From Peristeroidobacter agariperforans (lineage in GTDB: Bacteria; Pseudomonadota; Gammaproteobacteria; Steroidobacterales; Steroidobacteraceae): a DNA stretch of 64,000 nucleotides. Under the pieces are notes generated by a model. The model saw only the letters and a list, made by a program, of their open reading frames with translations, had not been told where the DNA came from and made no database searches. This document shows positions 18,358-28,200 of this stretch, one piece after another (the stretch's first letter is position 1; each line of letters begins with the position of its first letter). Position numbers and translations under genes: made by a program. Where the stretch lies: contig NZ_RYFW01000003.1 of NCBI RefSeq assembly GCF_004138335.1, positions 1 to 64,000 of the forward strand, written 5' to 3'.

Positions 18358-19480
18358 TCAAATGGCCGGACGTGCGCAGTCCGACTGACTGTCCGCGCGC
18401 CGGTCCGCTTCGAGTTTGCGAATGTGCGCATAGCCGACGAGCTGCCTGGCCTGTTCGTCCCAAAAGCGGAACTTCAGCGATTGCAGGCTCGACAGCGGCG
18501 ACAGCGACGTGACCGCTCCGAATCTCGGGTCGCTTTCGTGGCACTTCTGCAAATTGTAATTGGGAATGCGCGGGTTGAGATGGTGGATATGATGAAAGCC
18601 GATGTTGCCCGAGATCCATTGCAGCACCTTCGGCAGCCTGTAGTAGGAGCTGCCGCGCAGGGCGGCTGCCGTGTAATCCCACTTGTCGCTGCGTTCCCAG
18701 TAGACGCCTTGGAACTGATGCTGGACATAGAAGAGCCACAGTCCGGCCGCGCCAGCCACGGTCATGGCGATCGCTTGGATCAGCAGGTAAGAGCCCAGGC
18801 CGAATAGCGAGCTCAGCAGCGCCGTGCTGATCAGCAGCGTCACGTTCAACCACCACACCGAGCGGCGTTGTCGCCGTTGCGCGTTCGCGGACGCAAAACG
18901 CTGCTTGATCACGAAGACGAACAGCGGCGCGAGCACGAACAGCACCAGTGGATTGCGCGTCAACCGGTATTGAAGACGACGCTGGCGCGACGCGCTGAGA
19001 TATTCCTGGACCGTCATCGTCCATACGTCGCCGGTTCCGCGGCGATCGAGATTGCCGGCGCTGCCGTTGATGAATGGCGTGTTCCCAGCGCCAGTGCTGG
19101 TACGGGCTGAAGGTCAGCGCGCCGGCGATAAAACCGACGATGTCGTTCGCGCGCCGAGAACGAAAGTAGGAACCGTGCGTGCAGTCATGGAAGATGATGA
19201 AAATGCGCACCAGCAACACGCCCGAGAGAACTGCAAGCGGCACGGTGAGCCACAGCGACACCTCCAGTGCCCAGTACATCGCGAACCATAGGAGAAAGCA
19301 CGGTAGGAAGGTGTTGGCGAGCTGCCATAGCGCGCGCTTCGTGGACGCGTTCTGATGTGCCGCGAGCACGTCTTTCAAATCGGCCGTATGCGAGCCCTCG
19401 CTTTCGCCGCTGCGACTCGCGATGGCTCCGCGTGGCGGAGGTGTGCTTGAAGGGCGATCGGTCGCGGTATCAGTGGGCAA
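18358..19480 (-). pseudogene. Fatty acid desaturase, one frameshift
   Basis: The membrane di-iron desaturase family that introduces double bonds in acyl chains. His boxes HDCTH (N-terminal frame), HAIHH (interrupted) and HHIHH (C-terminal frame) are present, and about four hydrophobic segments. The reading frame breaks at 19065-19068: CATCAACGGC should read CATCACGGC, so one extra base. Repairing it gives a full-length protein of about 373 residues. Either a recent inactivation or a sequencing error. Start TTG 19480 has GGAG eight bases upstream and a dyad promoter. In this setting it would adapt membrane fluidity. Confidence 0.82.
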
Positions 19481-19503
19481 TATCGGTTCTCCGAGAGATC
19501 CCG

Positions 19504-19546
19504 AGAATGCGCCGGCGCCTCGCTGCCCTCGGTGCGGTAGCGCACA
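19504..19546 (-). promoter_or_regulatory. Dyad promoter for the desaturase
   Basis: Minus strand TGTGCG-CTAC-CGCACC (19546-19531), -10 CATTCT (19509-19504), centre at -41.5 from implied start 19497. Its sequence from dyad to -10 closely resembles that at 13167-13209. Confidence 0.6.
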
Positions 19547-19565
19547 TACGAAGTACGCGGCAACC

Positions 19566-21345
19566 TCATCGCGTCAAAGGCCATGTGATCATGATGAGCG
19601 GCACCCCCAGCGCGAGAACGAGTAGGGATAGCGGCGCACCGAGCCGTGCATAGTCACCGAACTTGTATCCACCCGGTCCCATCACGAGCGTGTTGCATTG
19701 GTGCCCTATCGGTGTGAGGAAGTCACAAGCGGCCCCCACGGCAACGGCCATGAGAAATGCATCGGGCTGAAAGCCAAGGCGATCAGCGAAGCTCGCGGCG
19801 ATGGGCGCCATGACGAGCACGGTTGCCGCGTTGTTCAAAAAGGGTGTCAGCGCCATGGCTGTTGCCATGATCAATGCGAGCGCTCCGTAGGGCGGCAGTG
19901 AATGAGCGATGTGTCGACAGCCAGGTCGCAATGAGATCCGCGCCCCCCGTCGTACGAATCGCCTCACTGACCGGAATCAGAGCGCCGAGCATGACCAGCA
20001 ATGGCCACGGGACGGTCGCATAAGCCTCACGCAACGACAGCGAGCCAAACAGCACCACGAGGAATGCAGCGCCGAAGAACGCCAGCCCGACCGGCAATAG
20101 ACCCGCGCCCGCCAACAACATGGCGCCCGCCAGAATCAAAATCGGGATCACACCGCGACGGACACTGCCGAGCCTGATCTCGCGGGTTGCCAGCGGCAGG
20201 CATCCAAGCTCACGCAGGAGCGCGGGCATGTCGCCGAGCGAGCCCTGCAGGACGATGATGTCTCCCGCACGAAGCTTGATGTCGCGCAGTCGCTCGGTGA
20301 ACCGCTGACCGCTGCGACTCACTGCGAGCAGATTTACTTTGAAGCGCGCATGCAAGGCCAGACTTCCGACAGCCTGATCGATGAGCAGCGAGTCAGGACC
20401 GATCACCGCTTCGACGCCGCCGATCTCCTCGTTGGCCTTGTCGCTCCTCGTGCTGCGATCCTCGCCTTCCAGTTCGAGGCCCACCCGAGCGACCGCTTGC
20501 TGTAGAGCCGCCGGCTCCCCTTGCAGCAGCACGATATCGTTCTCTCGCATCACCATGTCGGGCAGCGGCGATGTTTTCTGTCCGTCGCGAACGACAGCTG
20601 TCACGACGACCTCCGGGCCCGCGGCTCCACGCAGGTCGGCCATTGTCTTGCCGGCGATCGTCGACTCGGCCCGTACACGACCCTCGGTGAGATAGTCATG
20701 AATGTCCATGGCTTCGGCCAACGTCGGTGCTCCGGCGCGATCGAGCGGCAGCAGACGGTATGCGATTGCGAGAAATGCGATGCCGGCGGCGGCGAGTCCG
20801 ACACCGACGGGTGCGAAGTCGAACATCGCGAACGGCGCGCCCGTGATTTCGGCGCGCAAGCGAGAAACGATGATGTTCGGCGAGGTGCCGATCAGCGTCG
20901 TGAGTCCGCCGAGCAGCGAGCCGAATGCCATGGGCATCAGAAACACCGATGGCGAGGTTTTGGAGCGCTTGGCCATCTGGAACGCGACCGGCAGCATCAT
21001 CGCGAGCGCGCCGATGTTTTTTACGAATGCAGACAGCACGGTCACGATGGTGACCAGCAGGACCAGCTGCGCACGGGTCGAGGTGAGCTTCGGTGCGAGT
21101 GGATGCAGGACGGCCTCGATGACGCCGGCGCGCGCCACAGCCGCACTGACCAGCAAGGCGCTGCCCACAATGATCACGATATCGTCGCTGAAGCCGCTGA
21201 AAGCAGCCTCGACGGGCACCACACCGACGACTACAGCAGCGAGCAGGGCGAGACCGGCGACGAGGTCATATCTCAGGCGTCCCCACACGAAGAGCGCCAT
21301 CATGCCGGCGAGGATCGCGAAGGCTAGGATCTGGGCCATCGTCAT
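19566..21345 (-). pseudogene. SLC13/ArsB-type transporter with TrkA-C domains, one frameshift
   Basis: A divalent-anion/sodium symporter-like permease: two blocks of hydrophobic helices around a cytoplasmic pair of TrkA-C domains (MADLRGAAGPEVVVTAVVRDG and LRAGDIIVLQGSLGDM). The signature GTSPNIIV is intact. The frame shifts near 19911-19920 (CTGTCGACACATC; one base too many), after which the C-terminus continues as HIAHSLPPYGALALI... to GVPLIMITWPLTR. Repaired length about 590 residues. Start at ATG 21345 (CGGAA upstream). A second single-base break next to the desaturase's makes sequencing error worth considering. Confidence 0.78.
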
Positions 21346-21461
21346 GATTCTGTTCCGCGAGGGTGCAAGGCACGTGAATACCTCGGCTGCAGCAGGGAAC
21401 ACGGGAATCAATTGCCTGCTTGCAGGAAAGTTCCTGCCAGGCATACCTCGGCTGTTCGTCG

Positions 21462-22730
21462 CTAAGCGGGCGTCACTGACCGCTGACTGGCGCCGCCTTT
21501 GGTCATCATGACGTAACCGTTCCGGTCGTTCAGCGGAAACTCGATCGCGCAGCGTACGCCTCGGCTGGAAAAGTCGCGCTGCACCTTGGCCCTCAGCTCA
21601 TACTGAACGATACGCTCGATCAACTCACTGCCGAAACCGCGCCGGGTCGGCGGAGCCACGGGCGGTCCCGCGATCGGCGTACATCGCTTCATCGTAATTG
21701 CGCGACGCATGCTCATCCGAAGCCGACGCATCAACTTCGCAGGCCAGGTAGTTCTCTACCAACCCTCGCGATGCCGGAGTGGTATGAGCAGCATAACGGC
21801 AGCAACTTGCCTTCCACCGACCTTCGATCCACTCGAGCGACAGACGGGCATCGGGCGTCGAATTCGTGACCTGCCAGCTCACATCGACCTGGCCTGCGGA
21901 CGTCGACAATGCGCCATACTTGGCTGCGTTGGTGCACAACTCGTGCATTGCCATCGAGAGCGTTTGGGCTGCCTTCGCCGTCAGGCATATGCGCTGCGTG
22001 CCGAGGATGCGAATGCGATCTTCCTTGCCCGGGCGGTATGCGGCCAGCTGGCCGGACACCACGTCATGCAACTCGGCATGGCTCTGCTGATGCAGGTTGA
22101 GCAGATCGTGGACCCGGCTCAACGAGCGGATGCGGCCTTGGACGATTCGTGCAAAGTCCGCCGGCGAAGCTGCGCTCTTGACGGTTTGAGCGATCAATGA
22201 GCTGATGACCAAGAGAGTGTTCTTGATGCGATGATCCAGCTCCGCGACGAGCAGCTTCCGATGATCCTCGATCAGTTTGCGCTCGGTGAACTCACGCGCA
22301 ATCGTCGAGGCGGCGACGATCTTGCCGCTGGCATCCTTGATCGGGGAATGCGTGAGCGAGACATCGATCTGCTTGCCGTCTTTACGGATTCGATCGATCT
22401 CGAAGTGTTCGACCCGTTCGCCTCGCTTAACTCTGTTCAGGATCTGCGGCACATCGTTGCCCTGGTCCGGCGGAATCAACATCGAGAACGGCTGGCCGAT
22501 CGCCTCGGCCCTCGGCGCCGCGCTCATCGGCGAGGGGCTCGACGATGACCTTGATCGAACGATTCTTGCCGTCGATTTTGAGCATCGGGTGCTCGCTGGT
22601 CACAGCCTGTTCTGTCCGGTGCGCCCGTTGCAGGGCGGCCCGTACCGCCGGGCGCAGCGCCTTTCGGACGATGCCGAGCAGGTTCAGGCTCGCGGTCCCG
22701 GGCGAGGGTTCGAGGAAGCGGGCGACTGCC
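21462..22730 (-). pseudogene. Remnant of a CheB/CheR-PAS-HWE kinase fusion
   Basis: Three coding pieces in different frames. 22730-22560: a CheR-fusion-type segment (FLEPSPGTASLNLLGIVRKALRP). 22510-21830: a PAS domain (AEAIGQPFSMLIPPDQ through IKDASGKIVAASTIARE) and an HWE phosphoacceptor LVAELDHRIKNTLLVISSL with N box MHELCTNAAKYGALS. 21670-21462: the end of the HATPase domain (PPVAPPTRRGFGSELIE). Between the last two sits about 150 bp of foreign sequence flanked by CGATC, and the first PAS half is deleted between the first two. The large N-terminal CheB/CheR part is missing, cut off by the gene at 22842. Clearly non-functional. Confidence 0.75.
21671..21829. other. About 150-bp insertion inside the kinase remnant
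   Basis: Removing 21676-21829 would rejoin the HATPase domain nearly in register (LSLEWI...GPPVAPPTRRGFG). The 5-bp CGATC occurs at both edges, as a target duplication might. I saw no convincing terminal inverted repeats, so a mini-element is possible but unproven. Confidence 0.35.
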
Positions 22731-22841
22731 GACCATTGGCCGCTGCTGTGGGACGTTTGAAGGATTTTCAGCGGCCCCGGAACTCGCGTCCGCACGGCGC
22801 ATTGATGCTGCCTCAGGCTCATTGCGGGCCAAACCGAGTCC

Positions 22842-24620
22842 ATGAGCATTCCTACGACAATCGCCGCGAAATCGGCGCAGTCCCCTTCGATCGCAAGCGA
22901 CGACATCATCTTCGATCAACTGCCAACGCCGGCCTACGTGTGCGATGACGAAGGGCGCATCGTCCGCTGCAACCGGCAAGCAATCGAATTGTGGGGGCGT
23001 CGGCCACGAATGGGGCCTGACGCGGATCGGTTCTGTGGATCGCATCGACTGCACTGGCCGAACGGACTCCGCATGAGCCACGCCGAGTCACCCATGGCGG
23101 CGGCGCTGACGGGTAGGGTGGCAGGCGATCAGGAGGTCGTCATCGAGCGGCCAAACGGTGAACGCGTCGCCGCGGTGGTGAGGATCAACCTGCTGCACGC
23201 AGCGGAAGGCGGCCTGGTCGGCGGGGCCGCTTGTTTCGAAGTCATGGAGAAGCGCCCAGCGGAGCAGTTGAGTGACAGCCAGAGTGATCTCGAAGACTTT
23301 TTCGAGAATGGTGTCGTTGCGCTTCATTGGGTAGGGCCGGACGGGCGCATTCTGCGCGCCAACCAGGCGGAGCTCGATTTGCTGGGTTATGAAAGCGAGG
23401 AGTACGTCGGCCGGCACATTGCCGAGTTCCATGCCGACCGCGCGGTCATCGACGATCTCCTCGCCCGCTTGTCATACCACCAGAAACTCGAACGGTATCC
23501 TGCCCGCTTGCGCACCAAGAGCGGTGAAATACGCCATGTGCTCATCAGCTCGAACGTCTATTCGCAAGACGGGGAATTCGTCCACACGCGCTGCTTTACC
23601 CTGGATGTGACCGAGCGACACCTGGCGCAGCTCGACTTGCAGGAGAGCGAACGGCGCTCGCGAGAGTTGCTGGAAGCGCTGCCTGCCGCCGTGTATACGA
23701 CGGACAGAAACGGGGCAATTACTTTCTATAACGAGGCGGCGGCCGAGCTCTGGGGCGTACGCCCCGAGCTGGGCACGAGCTACTGGTGCGGATCGTGGCG
23801 GCTGTTCTGGCCCGACGGCACGCCGGTGCCGCACGATGAGTGTCCGATGGCGATCGCGCTCAAAGAGAACCGGTCGGTGCGCAACGTCGAAGCGCTCGCC
23901 GAGCGGCCCGACGGCACGCGCGTGCCTTTCATGCCGTACCCGACGCCGCTGCACGATGCGCAGCACCGTCTGGTCGGGGCGGTCAACATGCTCATCGACC
24001 TGACCCACCTGAAGCAGGCCCATCGCCGCCAGCAACTGCTCATCAACGAGCTCAATCACCGCGTCAAGAACACGCTGGCCACCATCCAGTCGATTGCTCA
24101 CCAGACTTTCACTGGCAAGGCGGATGAGGAGCTGAAGCAGCGGTTCGAGAAGCGACTCATTGCGCTGGCGAAGACTCACGACATCCTGACGCGCGGAAAC
24201 TGGCGCGGCGCCGACATTCGCGAGCTCATCTCACAGCTGATCGAATTCGCTTGCGATGCCGGAGAACGCGCGACCGTCGAGGGCCCAAGCGTGTTGCTTC
24301 CGCAAAGAGCGGTCGTGCCTTTGGCAATGGCCATCCACGAGCTTTGCACCAACGCATCCAAGTACGGCGCACTGACGGACCCCGCCGGCCGCATCGTCAT
24401 CGAATGGCAATGCTTGGCAGGCGGTACCCGCTTGAAGCTGCGTTGGGCCGAGTTGGGCGGACCACCCGTTCAGACGCCCACTCGTCGGGGCTTCGGTACG
24501 CGGTTGCTCGAGCGAGGGCTGACGCATGAGCTGCGTGCGGATTGCAAGCTGACCTTCCAGCCCTCCGGGGTGCTTTTCGAGATGGATATGCCGCTATCCA
24601 CGGCAACGCCTCCCACTTGA
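22842..24620 (+). CDS. PAS-PAS-PAS sensor kinase, HWE family
   Basis: 592 residues, soluble. Three PAS domains at about 20-135, 150-260 and 275-390, then an HWE-type phosphoacceptor NELNHRVKN with H406 and a HATPase domain containing HELCTNASKYGAL and PTRRGFGTRLLE. PAS1 and PAS3 share the unusual WG-R-P...WPNG/WPDG pattern. It lies 14 bp upstream of the receiver gene at 24635 and close to the BON gene, so a three-gene operon. HWE kinases often signal general stress responses; here the receiver is the likely substrate. Confidence 0.88.
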   Translation: MSIPTTIAAKSAQSPSIASDDIIFDQLPTPAYVCDDEGRIVRCNRQAIELWGRRPRMGPDADRFCGSHRLHWPNGLRMSHAESPMAAALTGRVAGDQEVVIERPNGERVAAVVRINLLHAAEGGLVGGAACFEVMEKRPAEQLSDSQSDLEDFFENGVVALHWVGPDGRILRANQAELDLLGYESEEYVGRHIAEFHADRAVIDDLLARLSYHQKLERYPARLRTKSGEIRHVLISSNVYSQDGEFVHTRCFTLDVTERHLAQLDLQESERRSRELLEALPAAVYTTDRNGAITFYNEAAAELWGVRPELGTSYWCGSWRLFWPDGTPVPHDECPMAIALKENRSVRNVEALAERPDGTRVPFMPYPTPLHDAQHRLVGAVNMLIDLTHLKQAHRRQQLLINELNHRVKNTLATIQSIAHQTFTGKADEELKQRFEKRLIALAKTHDILTRGNWRGADIRELISQLIEFACDAGERATVEGPSVLLPQRAVVPLAMAIHELCTNASKYGALTDPAGRIVIEWQCLAGGTRLKLRWAELGGPPVQTPTRRGFGTRLLERGLTHELRADCKLTFQPSGVLFEMDMPLSTATPPT

Positions 24621-24634
24621 TCCAGAGCTGCCGA

Positions 24635-25003
24635 ATGGTACGTGTGTTGATCGTAGAGGATGAAGCGCTGATCGCCATGCTGCTCGAAGATCTGGTGCAG
24701 GAGCTCGGCTTCGACGGGCACGCTTATGCCACCAGCAACGATGCCCTGGCCGCACTCAAGACGTTGCCGTTCGATGTGGCGATTCTCGATGTGAATCTCG
24801 GCGCCTCGCTCTCTTATCCGGTTGCCGACGCTCTCGCGGCGCAGGGCATTCCGTTCGCTTTCGCGACCGGCTATGGCAGTGGCGGTGTCGATCCCAAGTA
24901 CCGAGGCGTGACGGTGATGCGCAAGCCGATCGAGAGCGGAGCGCTGAAGACCGTGATCGAACAACTGTTGAACCCTGGCATTCCCGCCGCGGAAGGCGCA
25001 TAA
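24635..25003 (+). CDS. Single-domain response regulator
   Basis: 122 residues, receiver domain only: acidic pair E8-D9 in LIVEDEAL, phospho-acceptor D52 in AILDVNLG, and K of MRKPIESG. No output domain, so it probably acts by protein-protein contact or as a phosphate relay for the kinase immediately upstream. Start at ATG 24635; a longer frame would overlap the kinase gene. Confidence 0.88.
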   Translation: MVRVLIVEDEALIAMLLEDLVQELGFDGHAYATSNDALAALKTLPFDVAILDVNLGASLSYPVADALAAQGIPFAFATGYGSGGVDPKYRGVTVMRKPIESGALKTVIEQLLNPGIPAAEGA

Positions 25004-25038
25004 GTGGTGTTCGGTGACATGTGACAGCGGAGATCGCC

Positions 25039-25287
25039 ATGAGCACGCAACAGTCGACACGAGAGGCGATCACGGATGGTGTTATCACAGCAAAAGTGAG
25101 GGCGGCGCTGGGAGAGGATCCGATCACCGCCCGCTATGACATTTGCGTGGAGACGCTGGCCGGCATTGTCGAGCTCAGCGGCTTCGTCGACACGGAAATC
25201 GTACACATCGAAGCACTGCACGTTGCGGAGCACGTCCGCGGGGTGCTGCGAGTCGAGGATTTATTGGACGTGCGCAACCTCGGCTGA
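25039..25287 (+). CDS. BON-domain protein (cytoplasmic)
   Basis: 82 residues, a single BON domain (ITDGVITAKVRAALGEDPITARYDICVETLAGIVELSGFVDT). BON domains bind membranes or lipids and occur in OsmY-type stress proteins; this copy lacks a signal peptide. GGAG six bases before the ATG at 25039. It follows the receiver by 35 bp and its end overlaps the tail of the glucan synthase gene (25261-25287) on the other strand. Confidence 0.8.
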   Translation: MSTQQSTREAITDGVITAKVRAALGEDPITARYDICVETLAGIVELSGFVDTEIVHIEALHVAEHVRGVLRVEDLLDVRNLG

Positions 25288-28200
25288 ACCGAGAATCAGC
25301 TCGACGCGATGGAGGGTTCCGTCGTCCAGCAACTGTATGCGTGGCTCGCCTGAGGGCAGCGCAAGTCCATCCAGAGTGACCGCAGCCACGCCCTGACACA
25401 CTCCGTCGGGATTGACGACGGCAATATCGTAGCGTGCCGATCGATATCTGAAGGCTACGTCGAAGCGCGGCCATTCTTTCGGAATGCAAGGCGTCAACAG
25501 TAGCTGCGTTCCCTGTACGTGCAGACCGAGAATGGCTTCGATACCGGCTCGATACAGCCATCCTGCGGAGCCGGTGTACCACGTCCAGCCGCCGCGTCCG
25601 ACGTGCGGCGCCACTGAGTAAACATCGGCCGCGACTACATAGGGTTCCACCTTGTAGCGGCGCACCGCGGTCCGTGTGCTCGTGCGATTGATCGGATTCA
25701 ATAGCGCAAACAATGCGGCTGCTTCGTTCCCCTGGCCCAGCCGTGCAAAGGCGATGACGGACCACGCAGCAGCGTGAGTGTACTGTCCGCCATTCTCTCG
25801 GATGCCGGGTGGATACCCTTTGACGTAGCCAGGATCGAGCGCCGTGCGATCGAACGGCGGTGTGAACAGTAACGCGAGACCGTCGTCCGGTCGGATGAGG
25901 TGTTCATTGACCGCTGCCATGGCTCGAGCGGCGCGCGTGGCATCGGCCGCCCCCGAGATGACACTCCAGGACTGTGCAATGGAGTCGATGCGACACTCGT
26001 CGCTGGCTGCCGATCCCAGCGGCGTGCCGTCGTCGTAGTATCCGCGTCGATACCAGTTGCCGTCCCAAGCTTCGCGTTCGAGCGATTCCCGTAGAGTCGT
26101 GGCGTGCGCCAACCAGCGCTCGGCGCGCGCGATCTCGCGCCGGGCGATGGCGAACGGTGCGAGGGCACAAAGCGTTGCGTGCAGAAACCATCCGAGCCAG
26201 ACGCTTTCGCCGCGGCCCTTTTCGCCGACGCGATTCATGCCATCGTTCCAGTCGCCAGTTCCCATCAAGGGCAAGCCGTGTGCGCCGAGTGCGAGGCTAT
26301 CGTCCAGTGCACGAGCGCAATGCTCGAAGAACGTCGCGACGGTATCGGAAACATTCGGTTGGAAGTATGCATCGTGTTGCCCTGGGGCCAGCGCGCCGCC
26401 TTCGAGATACGCGATGCTTTCGTCCAGGATCGCGGTATCGCCGGTTCTGGTGAGGTAGTGCACGGCGGCGTACGCGAGCCACACGCGATCGTCGCTGATA
26501 CGCGTACGAACGCCTTGCCCGGCCGGCGGCAGCCACCAGTGCTGCACATCGCCCTCCGGAAATTGACGGCCGGCTGCGCGCAGCAGATGTTCACGGGTGA
26601 GCGCTGGCTGCGATGTCACGATCGCCATCCCGTCCTGCAACTGGTCGCGGAATCCGTATGCACCGCTGGCCTGGTAGAACGCCGAACGCGCCCAGATACG
26701 GCAAACCAATGTTTGATAAAGCAGCCACCCATTCAGCATCAGATCCATGGAGCGGTCCGGCGTTTTGACTCGAACCGTGCCGAGGGCTTCGTCCCAGAAA
26801 TCCTTGACGTGGGTGAGTACGGCACCCAGATCGGCGTTGCGATAGTGTTTCAGCAGCGACCGTGCATCGGTCGCGCTCGCTGCTTCACCGAGCAGGAAAA
26901 CGATCTCGATGCATTCGTCTGGCTCGACCGCGATCGACGTTTGCAGCGCACAGCAGGGATCGAGCCCGGCTCCGACACGCCCGGAGAGCTGAGGGATGAC
27001 GCCCAGTGCGGCCGGTTGCTCGAGCGTGCCATGCCGCCCGAGAAACTCGCAGCGGTCGCCGGTCCACTGCGTTTGCCGACCGGCGAGATCCGCGAAGGCG
27101 ACGCGTGAAGCGAATTGCGAATTCCATGGATTGCGAGCGAACATCGCGCCGGTTTGCGCATCCATTTCCGTCACCACGAAGGGCGCGGATGCGGCGCGTG
27201 ACGTGCCCAGAACCCATTCGACGTAGGCAGTCACGGACAGGTGCCGGTTTCGCCTCGAGGTATTGCGGATCCGCAAGCGAGATATCTTGATGGAGTCCTC
27301 GAGTGGCACGTACATCAGCAGATCGAGCTCGATCTCATGCGCGCGATGTTCGAAAACGCTATAACCCCGGCCGTGACGAACATGATAGGGCCCGCCTTCA
27401 TCGCGTGCCGGCGCGAGCGTCGGATTCCACAGCGCTCCGGTATCCTCATCGCGCACATACAGAACTTCACCGGGCCGGTCGGTCACCGGATCGTTGCACC
27501 ACTGCGTGAGCTGATTCTCGCGACTGTTGACCGACCAGGTATAACCGCCGCCATCGGCCGAGGTCTGAAAGCCGAAGTATGGATTGGCAATCACGTTGAT
27601 CCAGGGCGCGGGCGTTGTCTGTCCGGCATCGAGAGTGACTACGTACTCGCGCCCGTCATCGGCGAAGCCGCCCATGCCGTTGAAGAATTCCAGTGGTGGC
27701 GTCGATACATTGGTGCGAGGGCTGTTACTCAGTCGCGGCCGCCGCACTCCCGCCGGAACATCCGCGGGGCCCGCGCGACGGTGGAGTTGATCTGCAAGTG
27801 CGCCTCGCGCGCCGATGAATACAGCTCGCGCAACTGACGACAACGTCGCACGTGTCTCAGCGGAAACCAGGTCGGTGCGCAACACGAAGATCGACCCCTT
27901 GGTGCTGTCGACATGAAGCTGTGGTTGCGATTGGCGCGTGCGAACCATCCCTTCGAGGGCAATTTGCAGATCCTGCACATAAGAGGCGGCGCGCTCGTTC
28001 AGGATCACCAGATCCACAGCGAGTTGCTTCAAGCGCCAGTATTCGTGGGCCTGCAGCAACTGCCGGGCGATTGCCATGTCCTCCATATGCTCGATCCGTA
28101 ACAGCACGATCGGCACATCGCCCGAGATGCCGTGGGCCCAAAGAGCGGGCCGCGTGCAAGCACCGCGCTGGATCGCCGTCGAGGAGGGCCTCAGGGAAGC

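Noticed and set aside
20521-21327. 268-residue plus-strand frame opposite the transporter
   Set aside because: His/Arg/Asp-rich antisense shadow of a membrane protein gene.
21676-21829. Named miniature transposon in the kinase remnant
   Set aside because: Only a possible 5-bp duplication; no terminal inverted repeats recognised.
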